DNA of 64,000 bases from JAQBQB01 sp963757185 (GCA_963757185.1 CAVWQI010000005.1:186001-250000), one strand, 5' to 3'; numbered from the stretch's first letter, positions 1-10,983 are shown. The notes: generated by a model not told the origin, from the sequence alone. Translations and numbers: made by a program.

Positions 1-30
1 GGAAGGGTTCGTGCCACCCCTGAAAAGAGA

Positions 31-60
31 CGCGGGCGGAGCCGGATGGCCCCGCCCGCG
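31..60 (-). terminator. Probable terminator of the tonB-exbBD operon
   Basis: A 9-bp perfect GC stem (CGCGGGCGG at 31-39, CCGCCCGCG at 52-60) lies just past the stop of the last exbD gene. Read on the minus strand it is followed by a short T-rich stretch (TCTCTTTTC). This fits a rho-independent terminator; the T tract is modest. Confidence 0.65.
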
Positions 61-85
61 ACTTTGGTCCCCTTCTCTGCGTGCG

Positions 86-550
86 TTACTTCGCCGCCGG
101 GGCCGGCGCGCCATTGGCGCCCGGCGTGTCCTTCGGCGGAACGCCAATGACCTTCACGCCAGCACCGCGCGCGACGTCCATCGCGTCGATGATGTCGGCG
201 TACTTCACGCCCGGCACGCCCTTCACGAAGATGATCTTCTCGGGGCGCGGATCGTAGATGCCCTTCAGTTCACCAGGAAGTTCCGAACGCGAGACCTGCT
301 TCGTGTTGATCGCGTACTTCCCGCCCGGGCTCACCTCGAGCACGATCTGATCGTTCTTCTGGTTCGCCGGCTGCACGGTCGGATTCGGATCGGGCAGCTG
401 GATGTCGATCGCCTTTCTCATGGACGGCAACACCGCCATGAAGATGATCAACAGCACGAGCAGCACGTCGATCATCGGCGTGACGTTCGGCTCGTTGGAC
501 AGGGCACCGCCGGTCGAGCCGCCGCCGCCGCCACCTGGGGTCATCGACAT
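86..550 (-). CDS. exbD: Biopolymer transport protein ExbD (second copy)
   Basis: A 154-residue inner-membrane protein of the ExbD/TolR family, which with ExbB uses the proton gradient to energise TonB. After a glycine-rich N-terminus there is the family motif NVTPMIDVLLVLLIIF (about residues 22-37), whose Asp in the single membrane helix is the expected proton-carrying residue. A periplasmic domain follows (YAINTKQV, KIIFVKGV, YADIIDAMDVARGAGV). The tail is Pro/Ala-rich. Its ATG shares one base with the stop of the upstream exbD (TAATG), indicating translational coupling. Two adjacent non-identical ExbD genes suggest a heteromeric complex. Confidence 0.93.
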   Translation of the reverse strand: MSMTPGGGGGGSTGGALSNEPNVTPMIDVLLVLLIIFMAVLPSMRKAIDIQLPDPNPTVQPANQKNDQIVLEVSPGGKYAINTKQVSRSELPGELKGIYDPRPEKIIFVKGVPGVKYADIIDAMDVARGAGVKVIGVPPKDTPGANGAPAPAAK

Positions 551-1047
551 TACTTGGCTCCTCCCGGTGGAGCGCCCGGGGCCGGCGTTGGATTCCGCTG
601 ATCGCCCGCGATCGTGGACACGGTGCCCGGCTTCTGGTCACCGATCAGGCCCGCAACCGTCACGCCGTTGTGCATGGCGATGTCGAGCGCATCGAGCACC
701 TTGGCGTAGTCCAGATTCTTGTCCGCCTTGAGATACATGATCTTGTCGTCGCGCGGTGTGTCGACATAAATGTGCTTGAGCGCCGCGGCGACGTCTTCCT
801 TCCTGATCTGCTTCTTGTTGAGGTAGTAGTTGCCATCCTTGTCGATCCCCAGCACCTGATCGGTCTGGTCGTCTTCCGGATGGTCCTTGATGTTCTGGGC
901 CTGCGGTGGGTCAGCCTGGAATCCCGCCAACAGTGCCGGCGTGACCACCATGAAGATGATCAGCAGCACGAGCATGACGTCCACCATCGGCGTCACGTTC
1001 GGCGTGGACTGAACGCTGGTCCCTCCTCCACCCGTCGACATTGCCAT
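550..1047 (-). CDS. exbD: Biopolymer transport protein ExbD (first copy)
   Basis: A 165-residue ExbD/TolR protein. The membrane helix carries NVTPMVDVMLVLLIIF with the conserved Asp. The periplasmic part has the usual YLNKKQI and DKIMYLKADKNLDYAKVLDALDIA segments. It differs from the downstream copy by an insertion after the helix (ADPPQAQNIKDHPEDDQTDQ) and a Pro/Gly-rich tail. It lies 27 bp after exbB and overlaps the second exbD by one base, so the four genes read as one operon. Confidence 0.93.
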   Translation of the reverse strand: MAMSTGGGGTSVQSTPNVTPMVDVMLVLLIIFMVVTPALLAGFQADPPQAQNIKDHPEDDQTDQVLGIDKDGNYYLNKKQIRKEDVAAALKHIYVDTPRDDKIMYLKADKNLDYAKVLDALDIAMHNGVTVAGLIGDQKPGTVSTIAGDQRNPTPAPGAPPGGAK

Positions 1048-1074
1048 TCGAAATCCCTCCGCGACGTGGTGGAC

Positions 1075-1809
1075 TTACTGCGAGATCGGGCCGCCGCTCG
1101 AGGCGGCGTTGAACTCACGGGTGAAGCGCGACCGGCCAAACTCGCCCGACACGCCCTTGATGAGATAGTCGATCATTTCCTTCGACACGTACGTCATCTC
1201 AGCCGTGAGGTTGTCGATCTTCGTCGTGAAGTAGTTGTACGCCCACACTGCCGGGATGGCGACGAGCAGACCGAACGCCGTCGTGATCAGCGCCTCGGCG
1301 ATACCACCGCCGATCGCCGCGAGACCGCCGGAACCCGACGCGGCCATTCCGGTGAACGAGTTCACGACGCCCATCGTGGTGCCGAGCAGTCCGACGAACG
1401 GCGCCGTCGCGCCGACGGTGGCGAGCACCGCGAGGCCGCGCTTCAGGTTCGTGATCTCGAGGAGCATATTGCGCTCGACCGCGCGCTCCGCCGAGTTGAT
1501 GTCGGCGACGGTGACCGAACCGTCGGCGATGAGGGGCTTCACTTCACCGAGCGCGCCGCCGAGGACGATGGCGACGTGCGACTTCTTGTAGCTCTCCGCG
1601 AGGCGGATCGCTTCGGTGAGGTTGTCCTCTTCCAGGAACTGCGAGAACTCCGGCGCGAACTTGATCGTTTCCTTCTGGGCCTTTCGGAGGTTCCACCACT
1701 TCGAGACCATGACCGTCAGCGAGTAGATCGACATCACCGCCATCACGACGCAAATGCCCTTGGCAAAATTGCCCATCTGGTGCCATAGGCCGAGCAATGA
1801 GAAATCCAT
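1075..1809 (-). CDS. exbB: MotA/TolQ/ExbB proton channel protein
   Basis: A 244-residue inner-membrane protein with the ExbB/TolQ pattern: an N-terminal helix (about residues 14-35), a cytoplasmic segment, and two further helices in GLAVLATVGATAPFVGLLGT and IAEALITTAFGLLVAIPAVW. The TAPFVGLLGTTMGVVNSF stretch is the family signature. It sits 37 bp after tonB and before two exbD genes, so it should form the pentameric proton channel of this TonB system. Confidence 0.94.
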   Translation of the reverse strand: MDFSLLGLWHQMGNFAKGICVVMAVMSIYSLTVMVSKWWNLRKAQKETIKFAPEFSQFLEEDNLTEAIRLAESYKKSHVAIVLGGALGEVKPLIADGSVTVADINSAERAVERNMLLEITNLKRGLAVLATVGATAPFVGLLGTTMGVVNSFTGMAASGSGGLAAIGGGIAEALITTAFGLLVAIPAVWAYNYFTTKIDNLTAEMTYVSKEMIDYLIKGVSGEFGRSRFTREFNAASSGGPISQ

Positions 1810-1846
1810 AATCTTCGAGTCTCCGACTCAGTGAAGTGGTGGTGAT

Positions 1847-2560
1847 CTACTTGGTCAGGTTGAACTGGAACGGCATCTGCACGAGCTGTCGGACTTTCTT
1901 CCCGCCGACTTCCGCGGGATAGAACTTCATGTTCGGGAGCGCGGACTTGACCGCGTTCGTGAACAGGTCGTGCGTCGACTTGAGGATGTGGAACTGGCTC
2001 ATGTCGGCGCGGCCCGTCGTGTCGACCACGAACTGGGCCAGCACTTCGCCTTCGACGTTGGCCGAGCGGAGCATGTCGGGATAGTGCGGCGCCGTGTTGT
2101 TCGGGTACGGCGTGACCTGCTTCTCGACCTGAAACTCGAAGTACGTCTGGTTGTCGTTGACCGGCGTCGGCGTTCCGCCGACGACGCCCTTGGCGAAACC
2201 GCCGGCGACGCCCTTGCCCGTGAAGTCCTTTTCGTCCGTGACACTCTTGGACATGTCGATCTGCGGCAACACGTCGGGGATCTTGATCGGGGCGGTCAAC
2301 ACCTGGAAGCCTTTCGGCGGCGGAGCCTTCATGATGACTTCCGGCGGCGGCTTCACTACTTCTTTTGGCGGCGGGGGTTCGTCTTTCTTCACTGTGACGA
2401 ACTCGACCTTCTCGGCTTTCGGCTTTTCGAGCGCGTTGCCCACGCTGTACGTCGCGTAGACCGCGGCCGAAATGACCACCGAGTGGATGACGAAGCTCCA
2501 CAGGAACCCACCGGCGCGCCTTTGTTTCGCTGCCTGCGACTCGATGAGATTGTCGAACAT
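1847..2560 (-). CDS. tonB: Energy transducer TonB
   Basis: A 237-residue protein with a short cytoplasmic N-terminus, one membrane helix (about residues 18-40, GFLWSFVIHSVVISAAVYAT), a proline-rich spacer (DEPPPPKEVVKPPPEV) and a C-terminal TonB domain (about 145-237, including PHYPDMLRSANVEGEVLAQF and MKFYPAEVGGKKVRQLVQMP). The C-terminal domain should contact TonB boxes of outer-membrane receptors. It is the first gene of the operon. No TonB-dependent receptor lies in this window. Confidence 0.94.
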   Translation of the reverse strand: MFDNLIESQAAKQRRAGGFLWSFVIHSVVISAAVYATYSVGNALEKPKAEKVEFVTVKKDEPPPPKEVVKPPPEVIMKAPPPKGFQVLTAPIKIPDVLPQIDMSKSVTDEKDFTGKGVAGGFAKGVVGGTPTPVNDNQTYFEFQVEKQVTPYPNNTAPHYPDMLRSANVEGEVLAQFVVDTTGRADMSQFHILKSTHDLFTNAVKSALPNMKFYPAEVGGKKVRQLVQMPFQFNLTK

Positions 2561-2712
2561 GTCTCGTTGGCCTGATTGGGTAACAGGTAACGCGCGGGAC
2601 GTTTCGGTGGCTTAACCTACGCCCGCACCGTTAGGGCGGAATGCTGCCAAGATTAAGAGTTGGTGAAGCCATGTAGCAAATTTCGTGTCGGTCGCGAGCG
2701 CGAGCCGCCGAT

Positions 2713-4239
2713 TCATCCCTCGGCCGGCTCCACCACCGGCTCCGGCTCCCCCGGAGTTGCCTCCGGCGCGCTCGGCGCGGCCTGCACGACGATGGGCAGA
2801 ACGATCGTGAAAATCGAGCCGCGGCCAAGGCGGGACTGCACCGTGATGGTACCCTCGTGCGCCTGCACGATCCACTGCGCGATCGCCAATCCAAGACCGA
2901 ATCCGCCGCGCTCCGATTGGCGCGAGCGCGCACGGTCGGCGCGCCAGAAGCGATCGAAAACGTGCGGCAGATCGTTCGCCGCGATGCCGATCCCCGTGTC
3001 GCGGATGGCGATGGCGATCTCGTCTTCACCTCGACGCGTCGCCGATAGCTCCACGTGTCCGCCGCGCGGCGTGTACTTGATCGCGTTCGTGACGACGTTG
3101 AGGAACAGCTGGCGGAGCCTCGTCCGATCCCCCATCACGATGCCGCCATCCGCCGCGGACAGCTTGAGCGTGAGCCCGGCGTCCTCTCCGAGGATGACCG
3201 CCGTTTCGTAAATCTCCCGAATCAACGGCTCCATCTCGATCGGCGTGCGGTGGATGTCGAAGCGACCCTCGTCGGCGCGCGCCAACGTGAGGAGGCTGTT
3301 CACCAGGTCGGACATGCGCGCCGTTTCCTGCAGCGCCTCCTCGAGTGCCACCATGCGGTCGCCGCGATTCGTGCCGGGATGCATCGCGCGCTCGACGTCG
3401 GCGCGGAGCACCGTGAGCGGCGTCTTCAGCTCGTGGCTCGCGTCGGCGGTAAAGCGACGGAGCGCGCCGAACGACGTCTCGAGACGCGACAGCATCGCGT
3501 TGACCGTGAGGCTCAGTCGCGAGAGCTCGTCGTTGCTCGTATCGGCAGGGAGCCGCCGGTGGAGGCTCCGCCCGTCGGTGATGGCCTCGACCTCATTGAT
3601 CAGCTCGTCCACCGGCTTGAACGATCGCCCCACGACGAGGTAGGCGACCCCCATCGACACGAGGAAGATGATCGGCGCGAGCATGATCATCGTGCCGACG
3701 AGGAGCTGCGTGGGGACGTCGGTGCCCGTGACCTGACTCGCGGCGATGACCTTGGAGAAGTTCGGCCCGGCGGCCGTGGCGACGCGCTGCACGGCGAGGA
3801 GGCGCAACGAGTCGCTGCGCACGCTCACGATAAAAAACACGCTCTCATCCGTGAGCTGAAGCGCCGCGCGGAGGAACTGCGTCTGGTCGTCTCCCGAGAG
3901 GAGGCGCATGAGCGTCGACGTGTACAGCTGCTTGCCCGCCGGGTCGAGCACCATGAAATAGCCCGGCAGCGGGTCGAGGAGGTCGCCGAGCTCCTTGGTG
4001 CCCTTCGTCTGCGGCGACGTCTTGTTGCTGCTGTCGATGGAGGTGAGCTTGGGGTGCAGCCGCTGCCCGCTCTGGAGCGTCAGCACGACGCTGTCGGCGA
4101 CGCGAAACGCGTTCGCCGCAATCGCCGCCTGCGTCGCGGTCTTCGATTGGCCGACGAGCAGTGCGACGACGAACGTGATCATCGTCGCCAGCAGGAGCAC
4201 GGCGTACGAGACGGTGAGCCTTGCCCGTGTCGACATCAT
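2713..4239 (-). CDS. Sensor histidine kinase (HAMP-HisKA-HATPase)
   Basis: A 508-residue membrane kinase: helix 1 at about residues 10-30, an extracytoplasmic sensor of about 150 residues, helix 2 near 182-203, HAMP, then HisKA with the phospho-acceptor His in FTADASHELKTPLTVL. The ATPase has N box (FLNVVTNAIKYTPRGG), G1 (IRDTGIGIA) and G2 (GGFGLGLAIAQWIV). The tail is Pro/Glu-rich. Its start lies 3 bp after the stop of the OmpR-like regulator, so the two are a cognate pair in the order regulator then kinase. The signal sensed is unknown. Confidence 0.92.
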   Translation of the reverse strand: MMSTRARLTVSYAVLLLATMITFVVALLVGQSKTATQAAIAANAFRVADSVVLTLQSGQRLHPKLTSIDSSNKTSPQTKGTKELGDLLDPLPGYFMVLDPAGKQLYTSTLMRLLSGDDQTQFLRAALQLTDESVFFIVSVRSDSLRLLAVQRVATAAGPNFSKVIAASQVTGTDVPTQLLVGTMIMLAPIIFLVSMGVAYLVVGRSFKPVDELINEVEAITDGRSLHRRLPADTSNDELSRLSLTVNAMLSRLETSFGALRRFTADASHELKTPLTVLRADVERAMHPGTNRGDRMVALEEALQETARMSDLVNSLLTLARADEGRFDIHRTPIEMEPLIREIYETAVILGEDAGLTLKLSAADGGIVMGDRTRLRQLFLNVVTNAIKYTPRGGHVELSATRRGEDEIAIAIRDTGIGIAANDLPHVFDRFWRADRARSRQSERGGFGLGLAIAQWIVQAHEGTITVQSRLGRGSIFTIVLPIVVQAAPSAPEATPGEPEPVVEPAEG

Positions 4240-4242
4240 GGC

Positions 4243-5058
4243 TCAGCGGTCCTTCGTATCCCTGCCTCCGGTCGAAGGCGTTCGCATGTGCGACGCGCGC
4301 CCCGTGGTCTCGCGTTTCTCTTCGCGCTTCTCTTCGCGCTTCTCTTCGCGCTTTTCTTCGCGTTTCTCGTCACGCCGCGCGTCCGCCTTCTCGTCCTTGA
4401 TCATGTAGCCGACGCCGCGCACGGTGGTGATGAGCCGATTGCCGTGCTTGGCGTCGACCTTCTTGCGAAGGTGGTTGATCACGACGTCGACGATGTTCGT
4501 GCCGGGGTCGAAGTGGTAGCCCCAGGCGTACTCGGTGATCAGCGTCCGGCTCATGACGCGTCCGGCGTGGCGCATGAGGTATTCGAGAACGGTGAATTCC
4601 TTGGGCGTCAGCTCGATCAGGTCGCCGGCGCGGCGCACCTCGCGCGTCGCCTGGTCGAGCACCAGGTCGCCGACGACGAGCGTCGGCGACGCCAGCGCCC
4701 GCGGCCGCCGCGCGATCGCCTCGACGCGCGCCAGCAATTCCTCGAACGCGAAGGGCTTCGTGACGTAGTCGTCGGCGCCGGCCCTGAGCGCGGTGACTTT
4801 CGCATCCACCGCGTCTTGCGCCGTGAGCACGAGCACCGGCCGCTCGAAGCCGCGCGCCCGCAGCGTGTGCAGCAGCTCGAGACCGGACTTTCCCGGCAGA
4901 CGCATGTCGAGGACGATGAGGTCGTAGGCCTCCGAGCCCGCACGCCGCTCCCCTTCCTCGCCGTCAGCGACGAGATCGACGGACCAGCGCTGCTCCTCGA
5001 GCCCACGCTTCACGTATTGCCCGACGGTCGGATCGTCCTCGATGACGAGGATTCGCAT
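4243..5058 (-). CDS. OmpR/PhoB-family response regulator with EKRE-repeat tail
   Basis: A 271-residue regulator: receiver domain (about 1-120, phospho-acceptor Asp in YDLIVLDMRLPGKSG, Lys in YVTKPF) and a winged-helix DNA-binding domain (about 125-225, LTPKEFTVLEYLMRHAGRVM to TTVRGVGYMI). An OmpR-type regulator normally ends here. This one continues with about 45 residues containing four to five near-identical EKRE units, encoded by a 12-bp tandem repeat around 4313-4372. The tail is very charged and probably helical or disordered; its role is unknown. The partner kinase follows directly. Confidence 0.92.
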   Translation of the reverse strand: MRILVIEDDPTVGQYVKRGLEEQRWSVDLVADGEEGERRAGSEAYDLIVLDMRLPGKSGLELLHTLRARGFERPVLVLTAQDAVDAKVTALRAGADDYVTKPFAFEELLARVEAIARRPRALASPTLVVGDLVLDQATREVRRAGDLIELTPKEFTVLEYLMRHAGRVMSRTLITEYAWGYHFDPGTNIVDVVINHLRKKVDAKHGNRLITTVRGVGYMIKDEKADARRDEKREEKREEKREEKREEKRETTGRASHMRTPSTGGRDTKDR

Positions 5059-5114
5059 CGGGAAAACCTACTCCGAGGACCGGCCGGAAGGCGAACTGCG
5101 CGCGCCCCGCGACG

Positions 5115-6529
<1,415 letters not shown>

Positions 6530-6533
<4 letters not shown>

Positions 6534-8149
6534 TTGTCCCCACCCCCGGCCGGCAGAAGAATGCGGAAGACGCTGCCCTCGCCGACCGTGCTATCCACCT
6601 CGATGCGGCCGCCGTGCTCGGTGACGATCGCGTAGCAGATGGAGAGTCCCAGACCCATCCCGCGGCTCGGCCCCTTCGTCGTAAAGAACGGCTCGAAGAT
6701 CTTGGAGCGATCGGCGCCGCGAATGCCCTGACCTCGGTCAATCACCTCGGCGATGGTCGTCGCGCCGCTGGCGTCGGAGCGCGTGCGCAGCGAGATGACG
6801 CCCTTGTCTTCCATCGCGTCGAGCGCGTTGAGAAGAAGCGCCAGAAAGACCTGGACGAGCTGCTCCTCGTTGGCGTGCACCGGGCGAATCGTCGAGTCGG
6901 CGTCGACGCTCAGCGCCACGCGCCGGAAGCGGGGATGGTGCTTGACGAGACGCAGAGTCTTGTCGATCACCGCGTTCACGTCGACCACGGTCTTCGTCGT
7001 CGGCTTCGGACGGCTGAAGTCGAGCAGCCCGTCGATGATCCCCTTGCAGCGACGGACCTCCTGCTGGATGAGCGAGAGCGATTCCTTCGTTTCTCCCCCG
7101 CCGCGCTGCACGACGACCGTGCCCTCGTCCATCGCCAGCGACAGCGTCTCGGCGCACGCGCCGATCGTCGCCAGCGGATTGTTGATCTCGTGCATGACGC
7201 CGGCGGCGAGCGTGCCGATCGCCGCGAGCTTCTCGGCCTGCGCGAAGCGCTGCTCGGCGCGGCGCCAATCGGTGATGTCCTCGCCGATCGTGATGACGTG
7301 CGACACGTCCTTGTTGTCGAGGTGCATCGGGATCTTGGTGATCCGATACGCGCGCGGCTCGCCGAACGCGCTCGACTCGATGGGGAACTGCTGCATCTCG
7401 CCCGACTCGAACACGCGCTCGAACTCGCCGCGCAGCACCTCGGCGGGCTGGCGATGCAGAATCTCGAAAATCGTTCGTCCGATCGCCTCTTCGCGCGAGA
7501 CGCCCTGGAGCCCGATCTCGCGCTTCCGATTCCAGGCTTGGATCCGATACGAGCGGTCGATCACGTAGATGCCGACGGGTAGCGAGTCGATGATCTTCTC
7601 GGTGAACCGCCGCTGGTCCTCGATCTCACGCGTGCGCGCCGCCACTTCCGACTCGAGCCGGTGCGCATACTCGGCGTCGCGCAACGCGGGGGCGAGCAAG
7701 TCGGCGACGGCCGAAATGAAGATCGCGTCCTCGCCGGAGAGCTCGCGCCCGGGGCGCACGGTAAGCGCGCCGAGCTCCTGGCGCCCGGCAAGGAGTCGCG
7801 CCGCGACGAAGCCGTCGCCCGGTTGCTCGCTCCCGAGGGCGAGTTGTTCGGCGACCGCCTCGGCGGTCGTCGGGTCCTGCGCGACTGACCAGGCGCGCCG
7901 AAGGCCGTCGAGCCCGCGGAGCCAGAGGGTGGCCTGCGTGCCGTCGAGTTGCGTTGCGACCGATGACAGCACGCCCGGTACCACCGCGCCAACCGAATCG
8001 CCGGTGGCGATTGCGGTCGCGATCTCGGCGAGCGCGGTCAGGGTTCGTGGAACGGGAATCGAAAGTCGGCGCTTACTGCGCGGCGCATGAGAGCGCACGC
8101 CTGGAGCCGACGAACCCGGAGTCGGAGAAGACGGAGACGAAGAAGACAC
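6530..8149 (-). CDS. Soluble PAS-domain sensor histidine kinase (AtoS/NtrB-like)
   Basis: A 539-residue kinase with no clear membrane helix. The N-terminal half (about 35-180) looks GAF-like, followed by a short coiled coil, a PAS domain (about 200-310, IIDSLPVGIYVIDRSYRIQA), HisKA with His in GVMHEINNPLATIG, and an ATPase domain (LLLNALDAM, VIDRGQGI, GMGLGLSICYAIVTEHGG). The HEINNPLA box is typical of NtrB/AtoS kinases that pair with sigma54 activators, matching the NtrC-like gene that overlaps it. It is the first gene of a possible four-gene regulatory run. Confidence 0.92.
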
Positions 8150-8311
8150 AGCGTCGCAGCGGTCTCGGGAGGCGGGGACAAGATGACCGAACGCACAGGT
8201 TAGACGCTCGCCGCCGCGCGGCGCAACGCGCGGCTGATGCTCACCCGAATGGCCTTCGACTGGCCCGAGAACCGCGGCTCGACTGGGTCTTAACTGATCG
8301 ACCCTAACCTG

Positions 8312-8797
8312 CTATTTGGCAGCAGTTAGCTTGTCGACTTCGTCCAGCAACTCGGCGTCCATCCGACGGTCGCTGGGGTTGTGCTCGACGTGCTCCCAGC
8401 GGATCGTTCCGCTTGCGTCGAGGAGGAAGTACGCGCGGTTCGAGTAGTAGCGGTCCTCGAGCAGTACTCCATAGAGTCGCGACACGTCGCGCCGGAAGTC
8501 GCTCAGCATGTGGACCTGAAACCCATGCTTGTGGCGGTACTCCTTGAGCGTCGCCGTCGAGTCGACGCTGATCGGGAGAACGGTGATGCCGCGTCGCGCA
8601 AACTGGTCATGGTCGTCGCGCATCTCGCAGAATTCCGCGGTGCACGTGCTGGTGAAGGCGAGCGGGAAGAACGCGATGAGAACCGGCGCGCCGCGCAGTG
8701 CCGACAGGGTCACTTTGTCGCCGGTGGTCGAGGTCAGCGTGAAGTCGGGCGCTTCTTGGCCGACGGCGGGAACGGCGCGAGATTCGACAGCAGTCAT
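8312..8797 (-). CDS. Peroxiredoxin (AhpE/BCP-like)
   Basis: A 161-residue thioredoxin-fold peroxidase that reduces peroxides. It contains GQEAPDFTLTSTTGDKVTLS at the start and the peroxidatic Cys motif FPLAFTSTCTAEFCEMRD, with a second Cys four residues on. I chose the ATG at 8797 because the domain begins there; the open frame upstream has no peroxiredoxin character and would overlap the divergent FKBP gene. The Phe-Pro-Leu-Ala-Phe context resembles AhpE more than classical BCP. The divergent neighbour begins 53 bp away. Confidence 0.9.
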   Translation of the reverse strand: MTAVESRAVPAVGQEAPDFTLTSTTGDKVTLSALRGAPVLIAFFPLAFTSTCTAEFCEMRDDHDQFARRGITVLPISVDSTATLKEYRHKHGFQVHMLSDFRRDVSRLYGVLLEDRYYSNRAYFLLDASGTIRWEHVEHNPSDRRMDAELLDEVDKLTAAK

Positions 8798-8849
8798 TGT
8801 TCGAAGAATTGGAAGCGGTGAGTTGACGCCCCTGGAACGAGTCAAATCT

Positions 8850-9350
8850 ATGAGCCCTCGCGTGAACGCCATGGTCCGAACTGTCACGGTCTCCCTCGCG
8901 CTGCTCGGGGCGTGCGGCGGCGGCGGTTCGGGACCGGCGGCCGTCACCACCACGGTACCGCAGCCGATCGCCGGCGACATCGAGCGCACTCAATTCGCCC
9001 CGGAGTTGAACGTGCACCTCGACCAGATGCTGAGACGCGCCTCCGGGCTCTACGTGCAGGACTTCACGATGGGCACCGGGACCTTTGCGTCGCGCGGGCG
9101 CACCGCGGTCGTGCGCTACACCGGCTGGCGCTCCGACGGCAAGCAGTTCGACGACGGCGAGATCACGATCACCCTGGGCGCCAAGCAGACCATCGCCGCC
9201 TGGGAGGAAGGGCTGCTCGGAATGCGCGTCGGCGGGAAGCGCCGGCTGGTCGTCCCCCCCAACCTCGGCTACGGCGCCCGCGGCGCGGGGAACGACATTC
9301 CGCCGAACACGGTGCTCGTGTTCGACATGACGCTGACGTCGGTCTACTGA
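8850..9350 (+). CDS. FKBP-type peptidyl-prolyl isomerase lipoprotein
   Basis: A 166-residue exported protein. The N-terminus has a hydrophobic signal and lipobox ending LLGAC (Cys about residue 18), so it should be a lipoprotein in the envelope. The C-terminal half is an FKBP domain: GRTAVVRYTGWRSDGKQFDD, ITLGAKQTIAAWEEGLLGM, GGKRRLVVPPNLGYGARGAG, IPPNTVLVFDMTL. It should assist folding of periplasmic proteins at proline bonds. A second ATG at 8871 is an alternative start. Confidence 0.92.
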   Translation: MSPRVNAMVRTVTVSLALLGACGGGGSGPAAVTTTVPQPIAGDIERTQFAPELNVHLDQMLRRASGLYVQDFTMGTGTFASRGRTAVVRYTGWRSDGKQFDDGEITITLGAKQTIAAWEEGLLGMRVGGKRRLVVPPNLGYGARGAGNDIPPNTVLVFDMTLTSVY

Positions 9351-9367
9351 CCGCGAACGACGCACGT

Positions 9368-9877
9368 TCAGGCCGAGCGAAGCCGCGCGAGATGTTTCTT
9401 GAGCGCGGCTACCGTCCCCGCGATCACGATCGCCCAAATCAGCAGCGCCGCGATGCCGAACCCGACGCGCCCGAGTGAGGTCGCTGTTCTTCGAGTCGTA
9501 GACGGCGAATGGGAGTGAAATTGTCGTCGCTGAAATGCCGCGGTCCCCTGCCGAACGCGATCCAAGTCGCCATTGACGCCCATCAGCGTCACGATGCCCG
9601 TTCCGGCCGCGGTCTGAAGAACGCGCAGCGCGGGCGACGCATTCGCCGGCAGCGTGCCGTCGGCGTTGGCGCCACCGGCCGCGGCATCGACGAAAAGCAG
9701 CATCGAGGCGAGCAGGAACATTGAACCAGCCGCGACGCCCATCCAAGGCGGCACGTCAGGCGCGAGCCTCAGTGGAATCAAGCCGAGTGCTCCGAGCATC
9801 GGCGGCACACCGCACCCCAGGCATAGGATGCCGATGGCGGTTGCTTTCCGGCGCGTGAGCTGCGTTATGGCGGCCAT
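9368..9877 (-). CDS. Membrane protein of unknown function
   Basis: A 169-residue protein taken from the ATG at 9877; longer starts would run into the divergent gene at 9914. It has about three hydrophobic segments: ATAIGILCLGCGVPPMLGAL, WMGVAAGSMFLLASMLLF and a C-terminal GFGIAALLIWAIVIAGTVAAL, with a soluble loop between the second and third. I do not recognise a family. It lies tail to tail with the FKBP gene (18 bp apart). Confidence 0.6.
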   Translation of the reverse strand: MAAITQLTRRKATAIGILCLGCGVPPMLGALGLIPLRLAPDVPPWMGVAAGSMFLLASMLLFVDAAAGGANADGTLPANASPALRVLQTAAGTGIVTLMGVNGDLDRVRQGTAAFQRRQFHSHSPSTTRRTATSLGRVGFGIAALLIWAIVIAGTVAALKKHLARLRSA

Positions 9878-9913
9878 GGTCGTTGCCGAGGGCTGAGAAA
9901 ACTTAGGAGTCAA

Positions 9914-10828
9914 ATGTCCATCGCTCGAGCCATCGGTGCGGCCGTCGTGCTGACCTGGGGACTTCACTCACGTCTTCAAGGTCAAACCTCCGAATCGTAT
10001 CCGGCGAGGTGCGGTGTGGCCGGCCCTACCTCGGATCGCGGCGCCTACCTCCCGCTGCCGCGCGGGGACGTTTTCTGTCCGCTCATTGCGGACCCCAAGG
10101 CAACGCGGTCCTTCGCCGCTTATCAACGCGGCAATGAGACCGATTTGGCCACGGACATCGCCGCGGTCGGCGTCGCCGACCAGTTCCCCTTCTTCCGCGC
10201 GTTCGCCGGTCGCGCAGGAAACGGTTTGCAGTTGGGCGTCGCCGGTTCGGTGTTCGCGCAATTCGACCTCGGCTCGCCTTCGTACGACCTGCTCAACGCC
10301 GACTATCTCATCGCCCTTCCCCTCACGTTCAGAGCCGGCCCGCTCTCGGGCCGATTGCGTGTGTACCACCAGAGCTCGCACCTCGGAGACGAGCTTCTCC
10401 TCCGCCCCAATCCGCCGAAGCGCCAGAACCTCTCCTTCGAGTCGGCCGAGGGGTTGCTCTCCATCGACATGTCCGCCCTGCGCATCTACGGCGGCGGCGA
10501 GTCGTTCGTGCGACGGGATCCCGCCAATCTCCCCGATCTCCTTTGGCACGGCGGCGCTGAGCTGCGCCCCCGGGGAACGGTGAGTGTCGGAGCGGTCGCC
10601 ACAATCCGATTGGTCGCGGCTACGGACGTGAAGTTGGTGAGCGACTCCGCCACACGCACCGGCGTGAGCGTGCGCGCCGGATTCGAGTTCGCCCGCCCTC
10701 GAGAGGGCGAGGTCGAGAGTCGGCGTTGGAGTCTGCTCGCCGAGTACTACAACGGTCCGTCGCCGTACGGCCAGTTCTACCGTCAGCAGGTGCGGCTTAC
10801 CGGCGTCGGACTGCATTTCACCCTCTGA
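9914..10828 (+). CDS. DUF1207-like secreted/outer-membrane protein
   Basis: A 304-residue protein with an N-terminal signal peptide (AIGAAVVLTWGLHSRLQGQ). The rest resembles the DUF1207 family, whose members have beta-rich outer-membrane character: PLPRGDVFCPLIADPKATRSF near the start, ADYLIALPLTFRAGPLSGRL and RVYHQSSHLGDELLLR in the middle, and a C-terminus ending in an aromatic residue then a hydrophobic pair (LHFTL). Function is unknown. No partner gene is evident beside it. Confidence 0.7.
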   Translation: MSIARAIGAAVVLTWGLHSRLQGQTSESYPARCGVAGPTSDRGAYLPLPRGDVFCPLIADPKATRSFAAYQRGNETDLATDIAAVGVADQFPFFRAFAGRAGNGLQLGVAGSVFAQFDLGSPSYDLLNADYLIALPLTFRAGPLSGRLRVYHQSSHLGDELLLRPNPPKRQNLSFESAEGLLSIDMSALRIYGGGESFVRRDPANLPDLLWHGGAELRPRGTVSVGAVATIRLVAATDVKLVSDSATRTGVSVRAGFEFARPREGEVESRRWSLLAEYYNGPSPYGQFYRQQVRLTGVGLHFTL

Positions 10829-10983
10829 GCTACCGCTGCGGGCAAGCGCGTCAACCCGCCCGTTGAAGGTCGCGCACAAGTGTGGGCGTGGGGCTGGAGT
10901 GCGCCATCGCGATTGACGCACTCGCAGCCCTTCCCTACCGACGGCTCCAGCCTCGCGCCTTTCGACTCAGGGCGGGCGCCGGT

